From: Sympetrum striolatum
Taxonomy: Eukaryota; Arthropoda; Insecta; Odonata; Libellulidae
DNA length: 64,000 nucleotides
Direction: 5' to 3'
Assembly: GCA_947579665.1 (NCBI GenBank)
Contig: OX388350.1
Span: forward strand, 82,045,152-82,109,151
Shown here: one piece after another, positions 44,590-54,879 of the stretch
How the letters are laid out: each line of letters opens with the position of its first letter
How positions within the stretch are numbered: position 1 is the first letter of the stretch
Translations under genes and position numbers: made by a program
The notes under the pieces: model-generated
The model's database searches: none
The model's input: the letters and a program-made list of their open reading frames with translations, nothing else
Told to the model about the DNA's origin: nothing

Positions 44590-45172
44590 ATAAGTGTTTC
44601 AAACATTCGGGTTTTAAAAAATACAGAAAATGATTCTGTCGATGGATCTGCTGAGCTGAATTCGGAGTTAGTGCGCAGATGCTGGAGAAATGTGTCCATT
44701 AGAGTATAGGAGAAGGAATTCTGCTCTCACCAGCTGCGAATTGCCGGCACCGGAGAAAAACTCGCGTCTAACGAGCATGACTCCAACTACTTACACTACT
44801 GGAAAGCCATGTTTAATTATTGAGCTAAATCATTAAATCCTAACTAATACGATTATCTAATGATATATTATTACTTTCGACGATAATTTAGCAATAATAA
44901 TCCACATTTTATGTTAGAGGACGCACTTTGGTTATGGTTTATGAGTCAATGATATAATATTTTTGACGCGAACATACTCTTTTACGCATTCTGAAGCATT
45001 TGCGTAGGAATTAAAAACCCTACAGTTCCATTCGGACACATTTACTGACCTTCGATTCAAGAAGACGGACTTAATTAGACTTACTGTTAGAAATCGGCTA
45101 TAACGAGTATCGCGTTATAACGAGTACTTTTCCGATTTTTGTCAGCTCTCGTTATAACGGACTTCCACTGTA

Positions 45173-45340
45173 TTTCTGAAAATCCTTGAGATGCATCCTT
45201 AAGGGATCATGCATTTGGGGCCTTCTGGCATCTACGATAACAAGGATTTAATTTGAATTATTCTTGCAGTTACACGATCAGTAGGCTGTAAAAAATTAAA
45301 GTCAATGAAAATTGTGGAACATGGTTACAATTTGTATCCC
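45173..45340 (-). repeat. B-box modular element, right part of the copy split by Tigger
   Basis: TTTCTGAAAATCCTTGAGAT, then TTTGGGGCCTTCTGGCATCT and GTGGAACATGGTTACAATTT match the end modules of copies 3 and 4 (compare 2545-2700). The B-box itself has decayed. Confidence 0.55.
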
Positions 45341-45983
45341 TTGAAATCGATATTGCTTTGATGATTTTTGGAATAGAATTATGTTGTATTCAGTAGCTCT
45401 TCTCTTTAATCTTTCATTATTTTCCATATATCACTAATTAACATTTGATTTTTAAAATGAAAAGGCATATTTTCATTAAGTTTACAAAACAAATTAATGG
45501 CATTATTAATTTTAGGTTTTCAATGTCAAAATAAAAATTTAAAACAACATTGAATACTAGGAAACATAAATTGGCAAAAAAACATTCATGTTTAAAAATG
45601 CAGTGCATAACAATAATTTCGATTCCTTCATATTTTTACTGTCACCAAGTTATAAGTTTGGATTTGTCATGTAAAAGACTAGTTCCATTTTTCTGCCATG
45701 TCACCAAACATACATTGTTATGTTTTATGGAATGATATGATTAAAGTTAAACTTGCGAGACATCCATATAGAAAGCATTTCAGACTGTAGTGACGTTTGA
45801 AAAAGCAATTTAACTCTTGCTAAAATGTGACAGTTAACATGTTATTGAATTCAAACAGTTCATTTAGCTACCGAGACAATATCTTATTACACACAATATT
45901 TTTCACAGAATTCCAACATGGTTTTGCTCTAACACAGCACACAAATACACAAAGCAGTATTGACTAAAGAAAGGAAATCTGTT
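45341..45983. other. 3' flank of the zinc-finger gene
   Basis: AT-rich sequence without a recognised repeat; it probably contains the 3' UTR of the minus-strand gene. No clear AATAAA on the minus strand was seen close to the stop. Confidence 0.4.
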
Positions 45984-47474
45984 TTAATTATGGTTCTTGT
46001 GCCTACTATTCTCATGTTTCCTCATATATCCCTTGTTCTTGCATCTGAAATAACAGAACCGGCATTTGAATGGACGAGCGTCTGAATGCGATTTCATGTG
46101 AACATAACGACTGTCATGAGTAAAAAATCTTTTCTCACACAGTTTACACTCGTAAGGCTTTTCTCCGGTATGAACTCTCATGTGGTTCTTCAAGATCTTC
46201 CTCAAACCAAAGTGCTTCCCACATACGGAGCACTCAAATGGTTTGATATGACGTAGAATATGTCTCTTTAGGGCTTCCTTTGTATTAAAAGCCTTTGAAC
46301 AAGTGTCGCACTTGTACATGATGTTCTTTTTGTGTTCCAACAGATGGTTCAAATAGTCAGCCCAAGTCTTTGACTTCTCTTCGCATCCATTGCAACTCCA
46401 GACTACTTCTCCTTCGTGCGATGCCTGATGGTTGTCGTGCTGCCACTTTCTCCGAAAGCCCATCTCACAGTGTACGCACTGGTACATCTGCTTCTTGCTG
46501 TGCACCAACATGTGTTCCTTCAGATACCCCTTCTGCTTGAAACGACTCCCACACTGAGTGCAGCTGAACGGTCTTTCTTCACTATGAATGTATTTGTAAT
46601 GTTGAGTCAGTTGGCTCTTCATATTAAACATCTTTGAGCACTTCTTGCATTCAATTGTCTTCTCTCCATGCACATACTTTCTATGACTATACAGAGTCCT
46701 AGAATTTGAACACACTTTTCCACAATGCTCGCACAGATATTCCATCCTTGGCTTCTTTTTAACAGTTTTCTCACCATCCAAGTCTCCCTGGTCCGAACCT
46801 TCGTCTTCAGAACCAGCTGAAGATGTATCAGAATCCACCAATTCAGTCTTTCTGTCCACCTCGAACCCCTTTTTCCTGTTGTCCGGTTCTGATGCTGGAT
46901 TGGCCAACGAATCAACTACCTTGAGTACCATTACGTTTTCTGGCACAGCTGTGCTCAAAGACCCTAACAGCTTGGAATTGGAGGACTGCATGTGTCTATC
47001 TTTATCTGCATTCTGTTCCAGAGGCTGAGGTTCACCTTCTGGGTTGCTTCCCCTCTTGTTACTTGGACCTGGATCATCAGTTTCCTTCTCTAAAGTTATT
47101 CCAAAGCTCTCAAAGTCAAGCATAGAGATTCCTTCATATATACTTCCTTCTTCTCTGGGTCTTTTCAACTGCTTTTCCTGAATTGAATCCCTGCTGGTCC
47201 TCTGCACACTAATACATGGAGATATAGAATCCTTACTAATTGTTGACTGTAAAGTGCTTTCGCTCAACGGTATTTGATCTTTTGCAGTCAGCATGTGACT
47301 AACTTTTTGCCTCTTGAAATATCTGACTGAATTGAGATTGTCTTCAGTAGATGGACCATCATCCTGGTCAGAAGGATGAAACGTGTCACTTGATTCTGCG
47401 TTGGATACATCAGAAGCAGACTTATTCAGCTTGTAATCAATCATCTTCCTGGAACGTAACACCCTGTCTGGTAC
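45984..47474 (-). CDS. nine-finger C2H2 zinc-finger protein, main (last) exon
   Basis: This is an intact frame of 496 codons from acceptor GTTTGGAATAG (ending 47475) to TAA at 45984-45986. The first in-frame ATG is at 47444 (MIDYKLNKSASD). The frame is open to the acceptor (VPDRVLRSRK), so coding may continue from upstream exons in phase 0. The N-terminal half is hydrophilic, with Ser/Pro-rich and acidic stretches (DSDTSSAGSEDEGSD, then KTVKKKPRM). From about residue 240 follow nine C2H2 fingers with short linkers: LCEHC.., IECKKC.., FSCTQC.., YQCVHC.., WSCNGC.., YKCDTC.., FECSVC.., YECKLC.., FKCRFC... The consensus HTGEKPY linker occurs only between fingers 7 and 8. The fifth finger is atypical (CNGCEEKSKTW). 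It is probably a nuclear DNA-binding transcription factor; the target and orthologue are unknown. It is the only long undamaged coding sequence in the window. Confidence 0.93.
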   Translation of the reverse strand, partial: VPDRVLRSRKMIDYKLNKSASDVSNAESSDTFHPSDQDDGPSTEDNLNSVRYFKRQKVSHMLTAKDQIPLSESTLQSTISKDSISPCISVQRTSRDSIQEKQLKRPREEGSIYEGISMLDFESFGITLEKETDDPGPSNKRGSNPEGEPQPLEQNADKDRHMQSSNSKLLGSLSTAVPENVMVLKVVDSLANPASEPDNRKKGFEVDRKTELVDSDTSSAGSEDEGSDQGDLDGEKTVKKKPRMEYLCEHCGKVCSNSRTLYSHRKYVHGEKTIECKKCSKMFNMKSQLTQHYKYIHSEERPFSCTQCGSRFKQKGYLKEHMLVHSKKQMYQCVHCEMGFRRKWQHDNHQASHEGEVVWSCNGCEEKSKTWADYLNHLLEHKKNIMYKCDTCSKAFNTKEALKRHILRHIKPFECSVCGKHFGLRKILKNHMRVHTGEKPYECKLCEKRFFTHDSRYVHMKSHSDARPFKCRFCYFRCKNKGYMRKHENSRHKNHN

Positions 47475-48115
47475 CTATTCCAAACAGAAACACAAAATTA
47501 GAAACAAAGATAAATTCAATGATTTAAGCATTGTTCAGAAAGTGAATTTTAAGGTCACTCCATATCTCAACTCGAATCGCTTGGCATTAAATCATTCTTT
47601 TTCCTCTTTCTCTTCACCTTCTCAATAACCATACGAAAAAAAATTATGTTATGAGCTTTTCAAATGCTGGCAATATTTTTTGCATCCATTTTCAATACCA
47701 AAAATATTAGGAAATTGTACGCAAATATGTTGATCCACTACCTACTTCTTCAATATTTGTTTTAGACAGATAGATACTGCATACAATACGTGAAGGATAG
47801 TTTAAACGATTCGATTTGAAAAGAATGAGTACCATTCATTCATTCACAAATGTGACAACAGAACTCAAAAACACAAATGAAATTATAAAATCTCATGCAC
47901 TCTCCACACTACAATAAATCAAAAACTATAACCAACACTCAAAATGTAATTAACCTTTCCAATCAAAACTTATCCCATCAACTTCTGTGAAAAGGACATA
48001 CACCATACCGAAAACAACCCATCGAAGACACTCTTACTGACATAGAATCATCAGGCATAAAATATCATCCCAAGTTATTCAAAAATTCAATTCGACATTC
48101 CACACTTACCAGGTG

Positions 48116-48240
48116 TAGTTGTATGAAACCGGAATTTCCCTATAGATGGTGCTCGCTATCCGTTTAAAGACCGTAAGACTGCTTCTGCAGCACCATCTTC
48201 TCCCTCTAACAGCTGACGAAGTTTGTCAACACGCAATATC
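48116..48240 (-). promoter_or_regulatory. possible alternative first exon / divergent promoter of the zinc-finger gene
   Basis: A consensus donor (CACCTG/GTAAGTG, junction near 48116) ends a stretch without in-frame coding to the main exon: the phase-0 frame contains a TAG. It would therefore be a 5'-untranslated exon, with translation from the ATG at 47444. A short upstream ATG frame (MVLQKQSYGL) lies within it. The divergent plus-strand frame at 48282 suggests a bidirectional promoter here. No TATA box was clearly seen. Confidence 0.35.
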
Positions 48241-48281
48241 CTAAGTTTCAAACACTGGTATATTTTTCTATAACCTCAAAC

Positions 48282-48425
48282 ATGTCGAGTTTTGTGCCTA
48301 CGAACTATGATTTGCAGACAGCAGTGGATTGCCAGGATTTGCCAATGGGGAGGGGTCCAAGACTGCCGAGAACACGAAAGAATTCCTACCTTACAGGGGC
48401 TAGTATATTCATGCCTGCTACTTAA
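48282..48425 (+). CDS. small open frame with polyadenylation signal, 47 aa
   Basis: ATG at 48282 in good context (TCAAACATGTCG) opens MSSFVPTNYDLQTAVDCQD, followed by a basic LPMGRGPRLPRTRKN segment and an end ..GASIFMPAT, TAA. AATAAA follows 4 bases after the stop (48429-48434). It faces away from the candidate exon at 48116-48240. I do not recognise the protein. It could also be the first exon of a longer gene (a weak GTATAT donor follows GGGGCTA) or chance. Confidence 0.35.
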   Translation: MSSFVPTNYDLQTAVDCQDLPMGRGPRLPRTRKNSYLTGASIFMPAT

Positions 48426-48434
48426 TACAATAAA

Positions 48435-48893
48435 TGTGAATTCTTTCATAAACTAAATGTTTTGAAAACCAGAGGAGTTTAACGCTTATGTGGCCAACTT
48501 ATTCAACTTTTTAATATAGTTGTTTACATAAGCAAACAATCGGAAACTTATCATTATTGTATGGATTTCTAGTTTGGATTCACCCGATATCTATTAAAAC
48601 ATCATTTTTTTCTATGCTGAAGTTTTTAGTGTTGTAGATATAAACTTTCCAAGTCTTTGAGAGTTCTTTCTTCCAAGAGGTTGCAAAGCGTGGGATGGAA
48701 AAAATTAGTTACAATTATTTGGCAAGCTATATAAAACGTAACATCCACTCATTAGATCCTCCACATTGGCATGTCCATGCTTGTTTCAATATCTTATTAG
48801 ACTGCATCATCAGCAGATTTTGGAATTTAATTGAAATTTTGCCAGCCAAGAAAACGCCATTAATGCATAAAAATAATAATATGAAGTATATAT
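48435..48893. other. unassigned AT-rich sequence
   Basis: The plus-strand frame 48695-48946 runs into the hAT terminal repeat and is not supported. Confidence 0.45.
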
Positions 48894-51661
48894 TAGAGAT
48901 GCACCGAATACTCTTTTTTGCCGAATGCCGAATAGCCGAATTTTAAAATCTGCATTCGGCCGAAGCCGAATATTACCCCATCGAAATAATTTATAGAATA
49001 CAAGAAAAATTAGAATTCTTAAAAAATTTTTATTTAATATTAAGTAATCAAATTTTATAAATTTAAGATTATAGAGAAGAAAAAATAATTTTTCTGGATT
49101 ATTTGCAGCCAGATTACTCCTGCGGTCACGGTACTGCAGATTTGCAATGCTGAATAAACGTTCACTTTCCACAGAAGTTGGTGGTGGTGATAGGTATTTC
49201 TTGGAAATCTCTGCTAGTATAAGGCACTGCTGGTGGTGATGTTGCCACCAATTTGTTGGGCATTCTTTCCTCTCTAATAGTGGCTGACTTAAGTAAAGTC
49301 TCATTTCCTCTTCAACTTCTGAAGGTGGGGATCTGGCAAATGTCGAAGTCAAAGCCATTTCATTGAAGCAATCCCATATGTTGAAGCTTTGTGTTCTGCT
49401 TGATGGAGTTGCTATCTGCACATTTCCAGAAAAAGATTTAACCAAGTCCTCATTCATATTCTTTAGTTCTACTATCTTTGCATGCACTTGGTGCATAATT
49501 TCATCACTTGTAAAAAATTATCCTTAAACCTAGGATCTAAAAATATGGCAATGGAGTTATGCAATTGGCTTTCAAGGTCACAAAATCGTTTCTGAATTTC
49601 CATCTGCATCTCAGCTTTCATTGAATGCAAACCAATTTCAGAACCTTCCCTTGAGTAGAATGCCAGAAGTGTCTTAACAGCAGGTATCATATAAGAAATA
49701 CTTGCATTATCTTAGCACGTGAGTTTTGTAACTTCTTCAGCAGGTTCCAATAAACAAACTGCTTTCTCTGTGAGCAACCATTGAACATAAGTCCTGTTAT
49801 GTTGATATTGTTATCAGCGAAAAACAATATTAGTGCTTTCTTCTGTTCAAGCAGCCTTTTTAACATGTAATAGCTGCTATTCCAACTTGTTTGAACGTCT
49901 TGTAAAAGTGAATGACATGGCAATTCCAAGATCTCTCGTATTTCCCATAGTTTGTCATTGGATGAAGATGAATGATGGAAGTGACCTACTATCTTTCTGC
50001 TCATAGCAAGTAATTCTGCTATGTTGCAATATGCTAAAATTGCTCTGTGAACACATAACTGAAGGGTGTGAACAAAGCATTTTATGCTTGTAATTCCTAG
50101 ATCACTCATAGCCTTCACCATGTTTGCTCCATTATCAGTGACAATAGCATGACATTTTTCTTTATTGATTTGCCTTTCTTTTAGTATTTCTTCAATCAGT
50201 TTTACTATGTTGTTAGCTGTATGAGTTCCAAGAATTTCTCGGCAAGCTAGTAAAGCAGAATCATGGTTAAATTCATTGTCAATCCATCGTGCTGTCAAAC
50301 TCAAAAAAAGATTTCTGGTTGTTTCTGCATGTCCAAATGTCAGTTGGTAGTACATTTAATTTTTTCGTTTATATTTTTGAACACAGCAGAATATACCTCA
50401 GGAATATCTTTTTCTGTTACATGTCTTCTAGAAGGAACTTTGTATCTGGGATTCATAGCTTGTGCAAATCTCAAAAATCCTTCATCTTCAACAATTGAAA
50501 ATGGCTGGCAATCTATTGCTATCATTTCAGCAAGCATTCTGTTTAATTTTTTGCCTCAACTGATTCAGAACAATAAGGAATAGCCTTATTGAAGCATTCT
50601 TGTAAAGTTTGCTGTTTTGAGGGTAGATAAGCAAGAGCACAATGTATTTTAGGTGCCACATCTTTCTCTAAATCCTTCTTCTTTTCCTTATACTCATTGT
50701 ACTCCTTATTATGCCTTGTTCGAAGATGGTTAATCATTGATGTTGTTGTGAAGGATTTTGGTGTTTTTCCACCACATGAAATTTTGAAGCAGCAAATTTG
50801 ACATTCTGCCTTCAATTCATCCTCACAAGATGTGAAGAATTCCCAAATAGGGCTCTTTTTTGAAAAACTCATGGGCTACATGGAATAAATTAATTTAAAA
50901 TCAAATACAGCTCTAAAAGTGATTTTGGAATACATTATTTGAAAAGAATTATTCGATATGAACAACAAAAACAAATAGATAATGATGCAGGAATGTTAGT
51001 TGAAATACCAATTATTCATCGCATAGCTAAAATATTAATATTTAACTTATTTTTATTTCAGTAAAAACGTTTAAGGTTCTTACATTGTCCTACTTTACCT
51101 TTTGTAACAGTGAGCTTTCTGTACGAACGTAAAATTTTGATTGTTTAGCCTTAGCCTCGTCTGTTAAAGTTAAAAATGATACTGATAATAAGTTCTGGGT
51201 GTTAAGTCCGTTTTTACAGTAGGCAATTAATAGTGCAATAAGATGCAGAATTAATTCACTCGTGCAATTTCTGAGCGGAATGATTGCGTAACGGATGATT
51301 GTATTGTTTTGAAGGGAATGGGTATAATGAGCAACTTTGTTTACATCATGAGTTATATCGAGTGCTGTTATTGAAATGGGTAATTAAGTTATCGTATTAG
51401 ATGTATTCGCAAAGGCAATCCAGAACCAGTTTGAGCGTTCTTCCATGACTGCCCATAACCACGAACGCCCAAAATCCTCCTCTGCATGCGCAGCAATCCC
51501 GAACAAATTTAATTTTATTCCGTAAATTGTAATTTTAATCATTATTCCCTCATAATCTTCATTAATAATATTACATTTAGTATTCGGCTATTCAAAGACC
51601 AAGTCCGAGGCGGAAGCCGAATGCCAGATTTTGGCCTAAGCCGTACTGCGGTGCGTCTCTA
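48894..51661 (-). mobile_element. hAT transposon (2.77 kb), target duplication GTATATAT
   Basis: The left end TAGAGATGCACCGAATACTC and the right end in reverse complement TAGAGACGCACCGCAGTACG are flanked by a perfect GTATATAT on both sides (48886-48893 and 51662-51669). Subterminal GCCGAAT/ATTCGGC repeats are dense at both ends, as in the other hAT, but the sequence is a different family. The transposase is on the minus strand. It sits at the very edge of the B-box element that starts at 51670, inside the large intron of the zinc-finger gene. Confidence 0.92.
49040..50872 (-). pseudogene. hAT transposase (BED finger, ZBED-like), frameshifted
   Basis: The BED finger (50543-50872) is intact: SPIWEFFTSC, CQICCFKISCGGK, TTTSMINHLRTRH. 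After a one-base loss in an A-run near 50545 the frame continues as MLAEMIAIDCQPFSIVEDEG. Next comes 49687-50355 with TARWIDNEFNHDSALLAC, AIVTDNGANMVKAM (the DxGxN catalytic region) and CFVHTLQLCVHRAI, then 49472-49690 with FLDPRFKDNF. The C-terminal hATC (48810-49496) has LILAEISKKYLSPPPTSVES and RLFSIANLQYRDRRSNL. At least four frameshifts (near 50540, 50345, 49690, 49490) break it, so it is neither active nor domesticated in this copy. Confidence 0.9.
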
Positions 51662-51669
51662 GTATATAT

Positions 51670-52809
51670 GAGTTAAATGTAGCTTGCATACTGCAAGCAA
51701 ATCTACAACACAAATTTGATATCGGCATCATATTGGGAGAGTCCTCAAAAGAAAAAAAAATAAGGATTGAAAATATTCTGAAAATTGGCTGCATTTAATC
51801 GTCTGGCATTGAATCCCGGTCTTCCTGGTGAACTTACTATGCAGCACAACAGAAGATCACCATCTCTAACTATGTGTGAAAATTCAAGCAGAAATATTGG
51901 CTGCAACTGCCTCAAATGACGTCCTACTTTTCCTTTATATTCCTTATGTGAGAAATTTTAATGTGCTCTGGCATCGAACCCAGAAACAGCATTGTCTTAT
52001 CTAAATTTTTTCTTAAACCTAGTCTTAATATACATCTTCTAGCAAAGCAAGAACTTCTTATTATTTTGATAAATACATCAAAATAAATAATGAAAACTAA
52101 CTCAATGCATTTTAAGTGGGGGATATATTTACCGTCTGGCTTCGAACCCGGGTCTTTCTGGTAATACTTTCTATGCTGTACAACAGAAGATCACCACCTT
52201 TAACCATGTGTGAAAATTCAAGCAGAAATATTGGCAGCAACTGCCTCAAATGACGTCCCACTTTTCCCTTATATTCCTTATGAGAGAAATTTTAATTCCG
52301 GCATCGAACCCAGGAGCAGTACGGTCTTATCTACATTTTTTTCAAAAACCTAGGCTTAATATACATCTTCCATATAAGCAAGAACTGCCTATCATTACGA
52401 TAAGTGCATGAAAAAAAATAATGAAAAACTACCTCAATGTATTTTAAATGGCTGATTTTTGCATCGTCATAGCATCGAACCCAGGATATTTTCCGTAAAA
52501 GTTGTTTGTGTTTTCGATAGATCATGACCATATAAATACAAAAAGTATTTTTTTTTAATTCATGAAAATCAAAGCAATGCATTTAAACCGGAAAAATTGG
52601 GACTTTGGGGCCCTCTGGAATCAAACCCATGACACCGAGTATAAAAATCGCAATTTTTCTGGCAGTTACATGTTATGGCCAATATGTCGCAAAAATTTCA
52701 AGTCAATGACGCTTGTGGTTTAGCCTGTGAATTTGTATCCTATCTATATACCTATCTATCTATATATATACATGAATGAATCTGGAGAAGCATCTATATA
52801 TAATAGATA
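51670..52809 (-). repeat. B-box modular element, best-preserved complete copy (1140 bp)
   Basis: It begins with GAGTTAAATGTA and the hairpin GCTTGCATACTGCAAGC (51682-51698). Minus-strand B-box-like motifs start at 51805, 51970, 52138, 52300, 52471 and 52617 (spacing 165, 168, 162, 171, 146). On the minus strand they read GATTCAATGCC, GGTTCGATGCC, GGTTCGAAGCC, GGTTCGATGCC, GGTTCGATGCT and GGTTTGATTCC. Four lie in a T-arm-like stem (CTGG or CCGGG around the motif). The TATC microsatellite (52736-52770) and the end block GAATGAATCTGGAGAAGC, CTATATATAATAGATA finish the copy. No open frame of note is present, so it is non-autonomous. Confidence 0.8.
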
Positions 52810-54299
52810 CAGCTTATTGCACAAGGTTTATAGAAAAAAAATCATTTTATTAGATGAAATTTTCTGGTAGGCTTACAATTAAGACTGACTTCGTTATTTA
52901 TGAATTAGCTAAGGATTCAATGGAATACGTCACATATCAAACATTAAAAATTTGGCTGCATTAAAAATACAGTAGGTTCTTGATTATAGTTGATATTATA
53001 ATTGAATTTGCAGAATTAAAGTTTCATACCAAGGTGAAAAAAATGAAGACATCAACTTACAATTATTTAGACTAAGTAATAGGTGGTTTAACCTGCAAAG
53101 AGCTGATGCAAACCCAGTCTTACACACTGAGTGTTCAAAGAAGACAAAAATTTTCCATGAATTGAAATTTTGAATCGGCATTGCATGACCAAGCGGTTAA
53201 CAGGATAAGTTATCAAATTCGTGGGATTCTATCACCAGAGAATAAATTGGCTGCATCGAAAAGGAAGCTGAATAATTCAAATCACAGTTTTAACAGTTTA
53301 TCAAAATTATTTCAAGTCATCAAGGCACAGTTCCAATAAATATGTGCGTAACTTAGGTACACAATACGTTTCAGCTGACTGATTTGCTTCCAAAATGGTA
53401 TAGTATTAATAATATCATCGCAAATAAATTTTTACCGATATCCTGTATTGCTGCAATAATTTTTAAAATTTCTACGGAAATGCTGTTATTGAATAATCTT
53501 TGTAAATATACATCAAATTAACAGGCAATCATAAAATCAACATCAGTATATTTTCTATCTTGTCCAGAATGCTTAATAAAGTTACCAGTACCTTTGCAAT
53601 TGTCGCTAAACTCATCTTGAGATGTGCCCTCCGATAACAGCCCTAAAATAAGAAAATCCTAATTTATGCATCTAATATTAGTTATTTGACAAAAAACCAC
53701 CTAGCCATTAACTTACATTTTTCTGATAGTGGCCTCAAGTTATTAGCAGATTGTGAAAAGAATTTTCGATGTCCATCTGTACCTTATGAAATCCAAACTG
53801 TTCGAACTTTGAACTGTTCACTGTGAATTTCTCAAAAGAACTACTCACAAGCCTAGCTTTGCATTCATACCCTTAAAACACTCACATGCAGAAGATCTGA
53901 GCGTTTTATCAATCTACTTGTCTCTCAAACGTAATATTAAACTCTGTTTTCAGGGTGCAAGATCAAATTACTTCTCGAAGGTTCCTTTGTAGTTTTGTGA
54001 GGAGTAAACAAATCAGCACTTTCGAATTTTTCTCATTGGAATCTTATCTTATGGTGTGAGTCATCCAACTAAAGGATAGGCTTAAGATGTGCAAGCGTTG
54101 AACATTGTGAGTGAAACACTCCTATCATAGTGCACCATTGATATCAACGTCGGCTCTAGGCCTACTCTTCTACCGAAAACATCATCTTAGCTGAAATCTG
54201 AGCCATATTCATGGGTATGCGAAGCTATCGCTGAATTTATCAAGCAAACACATGATCAGCAGTGTATCTTTAAGCTGTGGGACCAACAACATCCAAAGT
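52810..54299. other. intronic sequence, unassigned
   Basis: No repeat end was recognised. One minus-strand exon-like stretch (acceptor TTCTTATTTTAG near 53645) has only a weak donor and no good continuation, so it is not called. Confidence 0.4.
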
Positions 54300-54359
54300 A
54301 TCACTCGCTATAACGCAACGCTCGTTATATGCCTTACTCGTTATAACGTACTTCTACTG
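54300..54359 (-). mobile_element. solo Tigger terminal fragment
   Basis: On the minus strand it starts CAGTAGAAGTACGTTATAAC and continues with the AAGGCATATAACGAG and GCGTTATAGCGAGTGATA subterminal repeats of 42606-42665. Homology stops after about 60 bp, so only one end remains. Confidence 0.75.
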
Positions 54360-54560
54360 TAATTTAAAAAGTATGCAATATCACAAATAATATGACGTAA
54401 ATGTATGAAATGTTTAAAAATATAGAGAGTTAACAAAGAGAATAATTATTGTCGAAAGGTAGATTGAACCCCTACACTATTACCAAATCAGCATAAATAA
54501 AAAGATTATAATAATAATAATAAATCTTCATGGTTTTTGGGTTCTCTTCCACGTATTTTG

Positions 54561-54606
54561 TTTTTGTTGGACGACGTTTCGACCGCATTCCAGCAGTCGT
54601 CTTCAG
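54561..54606 (-). ncRNA. hammerhead-ribozyme-like core in the Penelope-like tail
   Basis: On the minus strand CTGAAGA (54600-54606) fits the hammerhead core CUGANGA. It is followed by CGACTGC, a six-base loop TGGAAT, GCGGTC and then GAAAC (54576-54580), so a stem II of six pairs (GACTGC with GCGGTC) separates the two conserved core strands as in a hammerhead. One C at the base of the stem is unpaired, and stems I and III are short or unclear (CGTCG after GAAA). Hammerheads are known in Penelope-like elements. This may be a decayed one or only a sequence look-alike. Confidence 0.4.
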
Positions 54607-54663
54607 GTTGAATGCATTTCATGTTCAGGTCCCCTTTTATATACACTGGCTCTCCTTCCACTG

Positions 54664-54879
54664 CTACTTCGTGATTGGCCGTGCTCTCTGATTCGTTCTT
54701 AGGATTCCTTTCCAATTATTATGAATATAATAGCCATCCTGTCTGTTCATATTTTCTGGCGTTTTTAATATTTCTATCGCTTCTTTTATTACCCGTGGGT
54801 AATATCGTCTCTCTTTTGAAATTATTTTAGCCTCCTTAAATTGGACGTCGTGTCCCGGCTCACTCCAGGCGTGTGATTC
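54664..54879 (-). pseudogene. Penelope-like protein, C-terminal fragment
   Basis: A 71-codon frame shows ESHAWSEPGHDVQFKEAKII, KERRYYPRVIKEAIEILK, NMNRQDGYYIHNNWKGIL. The HAW..GH.V.F..A.II...Y..R..KEAI.I.....NMNR.DG pattern is the C-terminal end of the GIY-YIG endonuclease region in Penelope-like proteins and related retroelements. Reverse transcriptase and the rest are absent. An overlapping frame at 54506-54715 is a continuation in another frame over the tail and not a separate gene. Confidence 0.65.

Larger units (their letters stand above)
42606..45170 (+). mobile_element. Tigger/pogo-like transposon (2.57 kb)
   Basis: The ends CAGTAGAAGTCCGTTATAAC and its complement at 45151-45170 sit between TA dinucleotides (42604-42605 and 45171-45172). 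Several ATAACGAG/TATAGCGAG subterminal repeats lie inside both ends, probable transposase-binding sites. It carries a decayed CENP-B-type transposase and a nested 211-bp foldback insertion. Removing it restores a B-box module sequence (CCAGGAAGTACCTCAAAG, TA, TTTCTGAAAATCC). Confidence 0.9.
54500..54879 (-). mobile_element. Penelope-like element, 3' fragment
   Basis: A 5'-truncated copy made of a C-terminal coding piece (54664-54879) and a 3' region ending near an ATA microsatellite (about 54509-54525). The 3' region includes the CTGAAGA...GAAAC motif described separately. The reading frame opens right after an in-frame TAA near 54880, which marks the truncation. Confidence 0.65.

Noticed and set aside
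48695..48946. 83-codon plus-strand frame
   Set aside because: It crosses into the hAT terminal inverted repeat and has no recognisable similarity.
49040..50872. domesticated ZBED host gene
   Set aside because: Frameshifts in at least four places, with terminal repeats and target duplication still present, make it an ordinary dead hAT.
53588..53644. additional minus-strand exon of the zinc-finger gene
   Set aside because: The acceptor is good but the donor (GTACTG) is poor, and in the required phase 0 it gives an unconvincing peptide that runs on to a stop.
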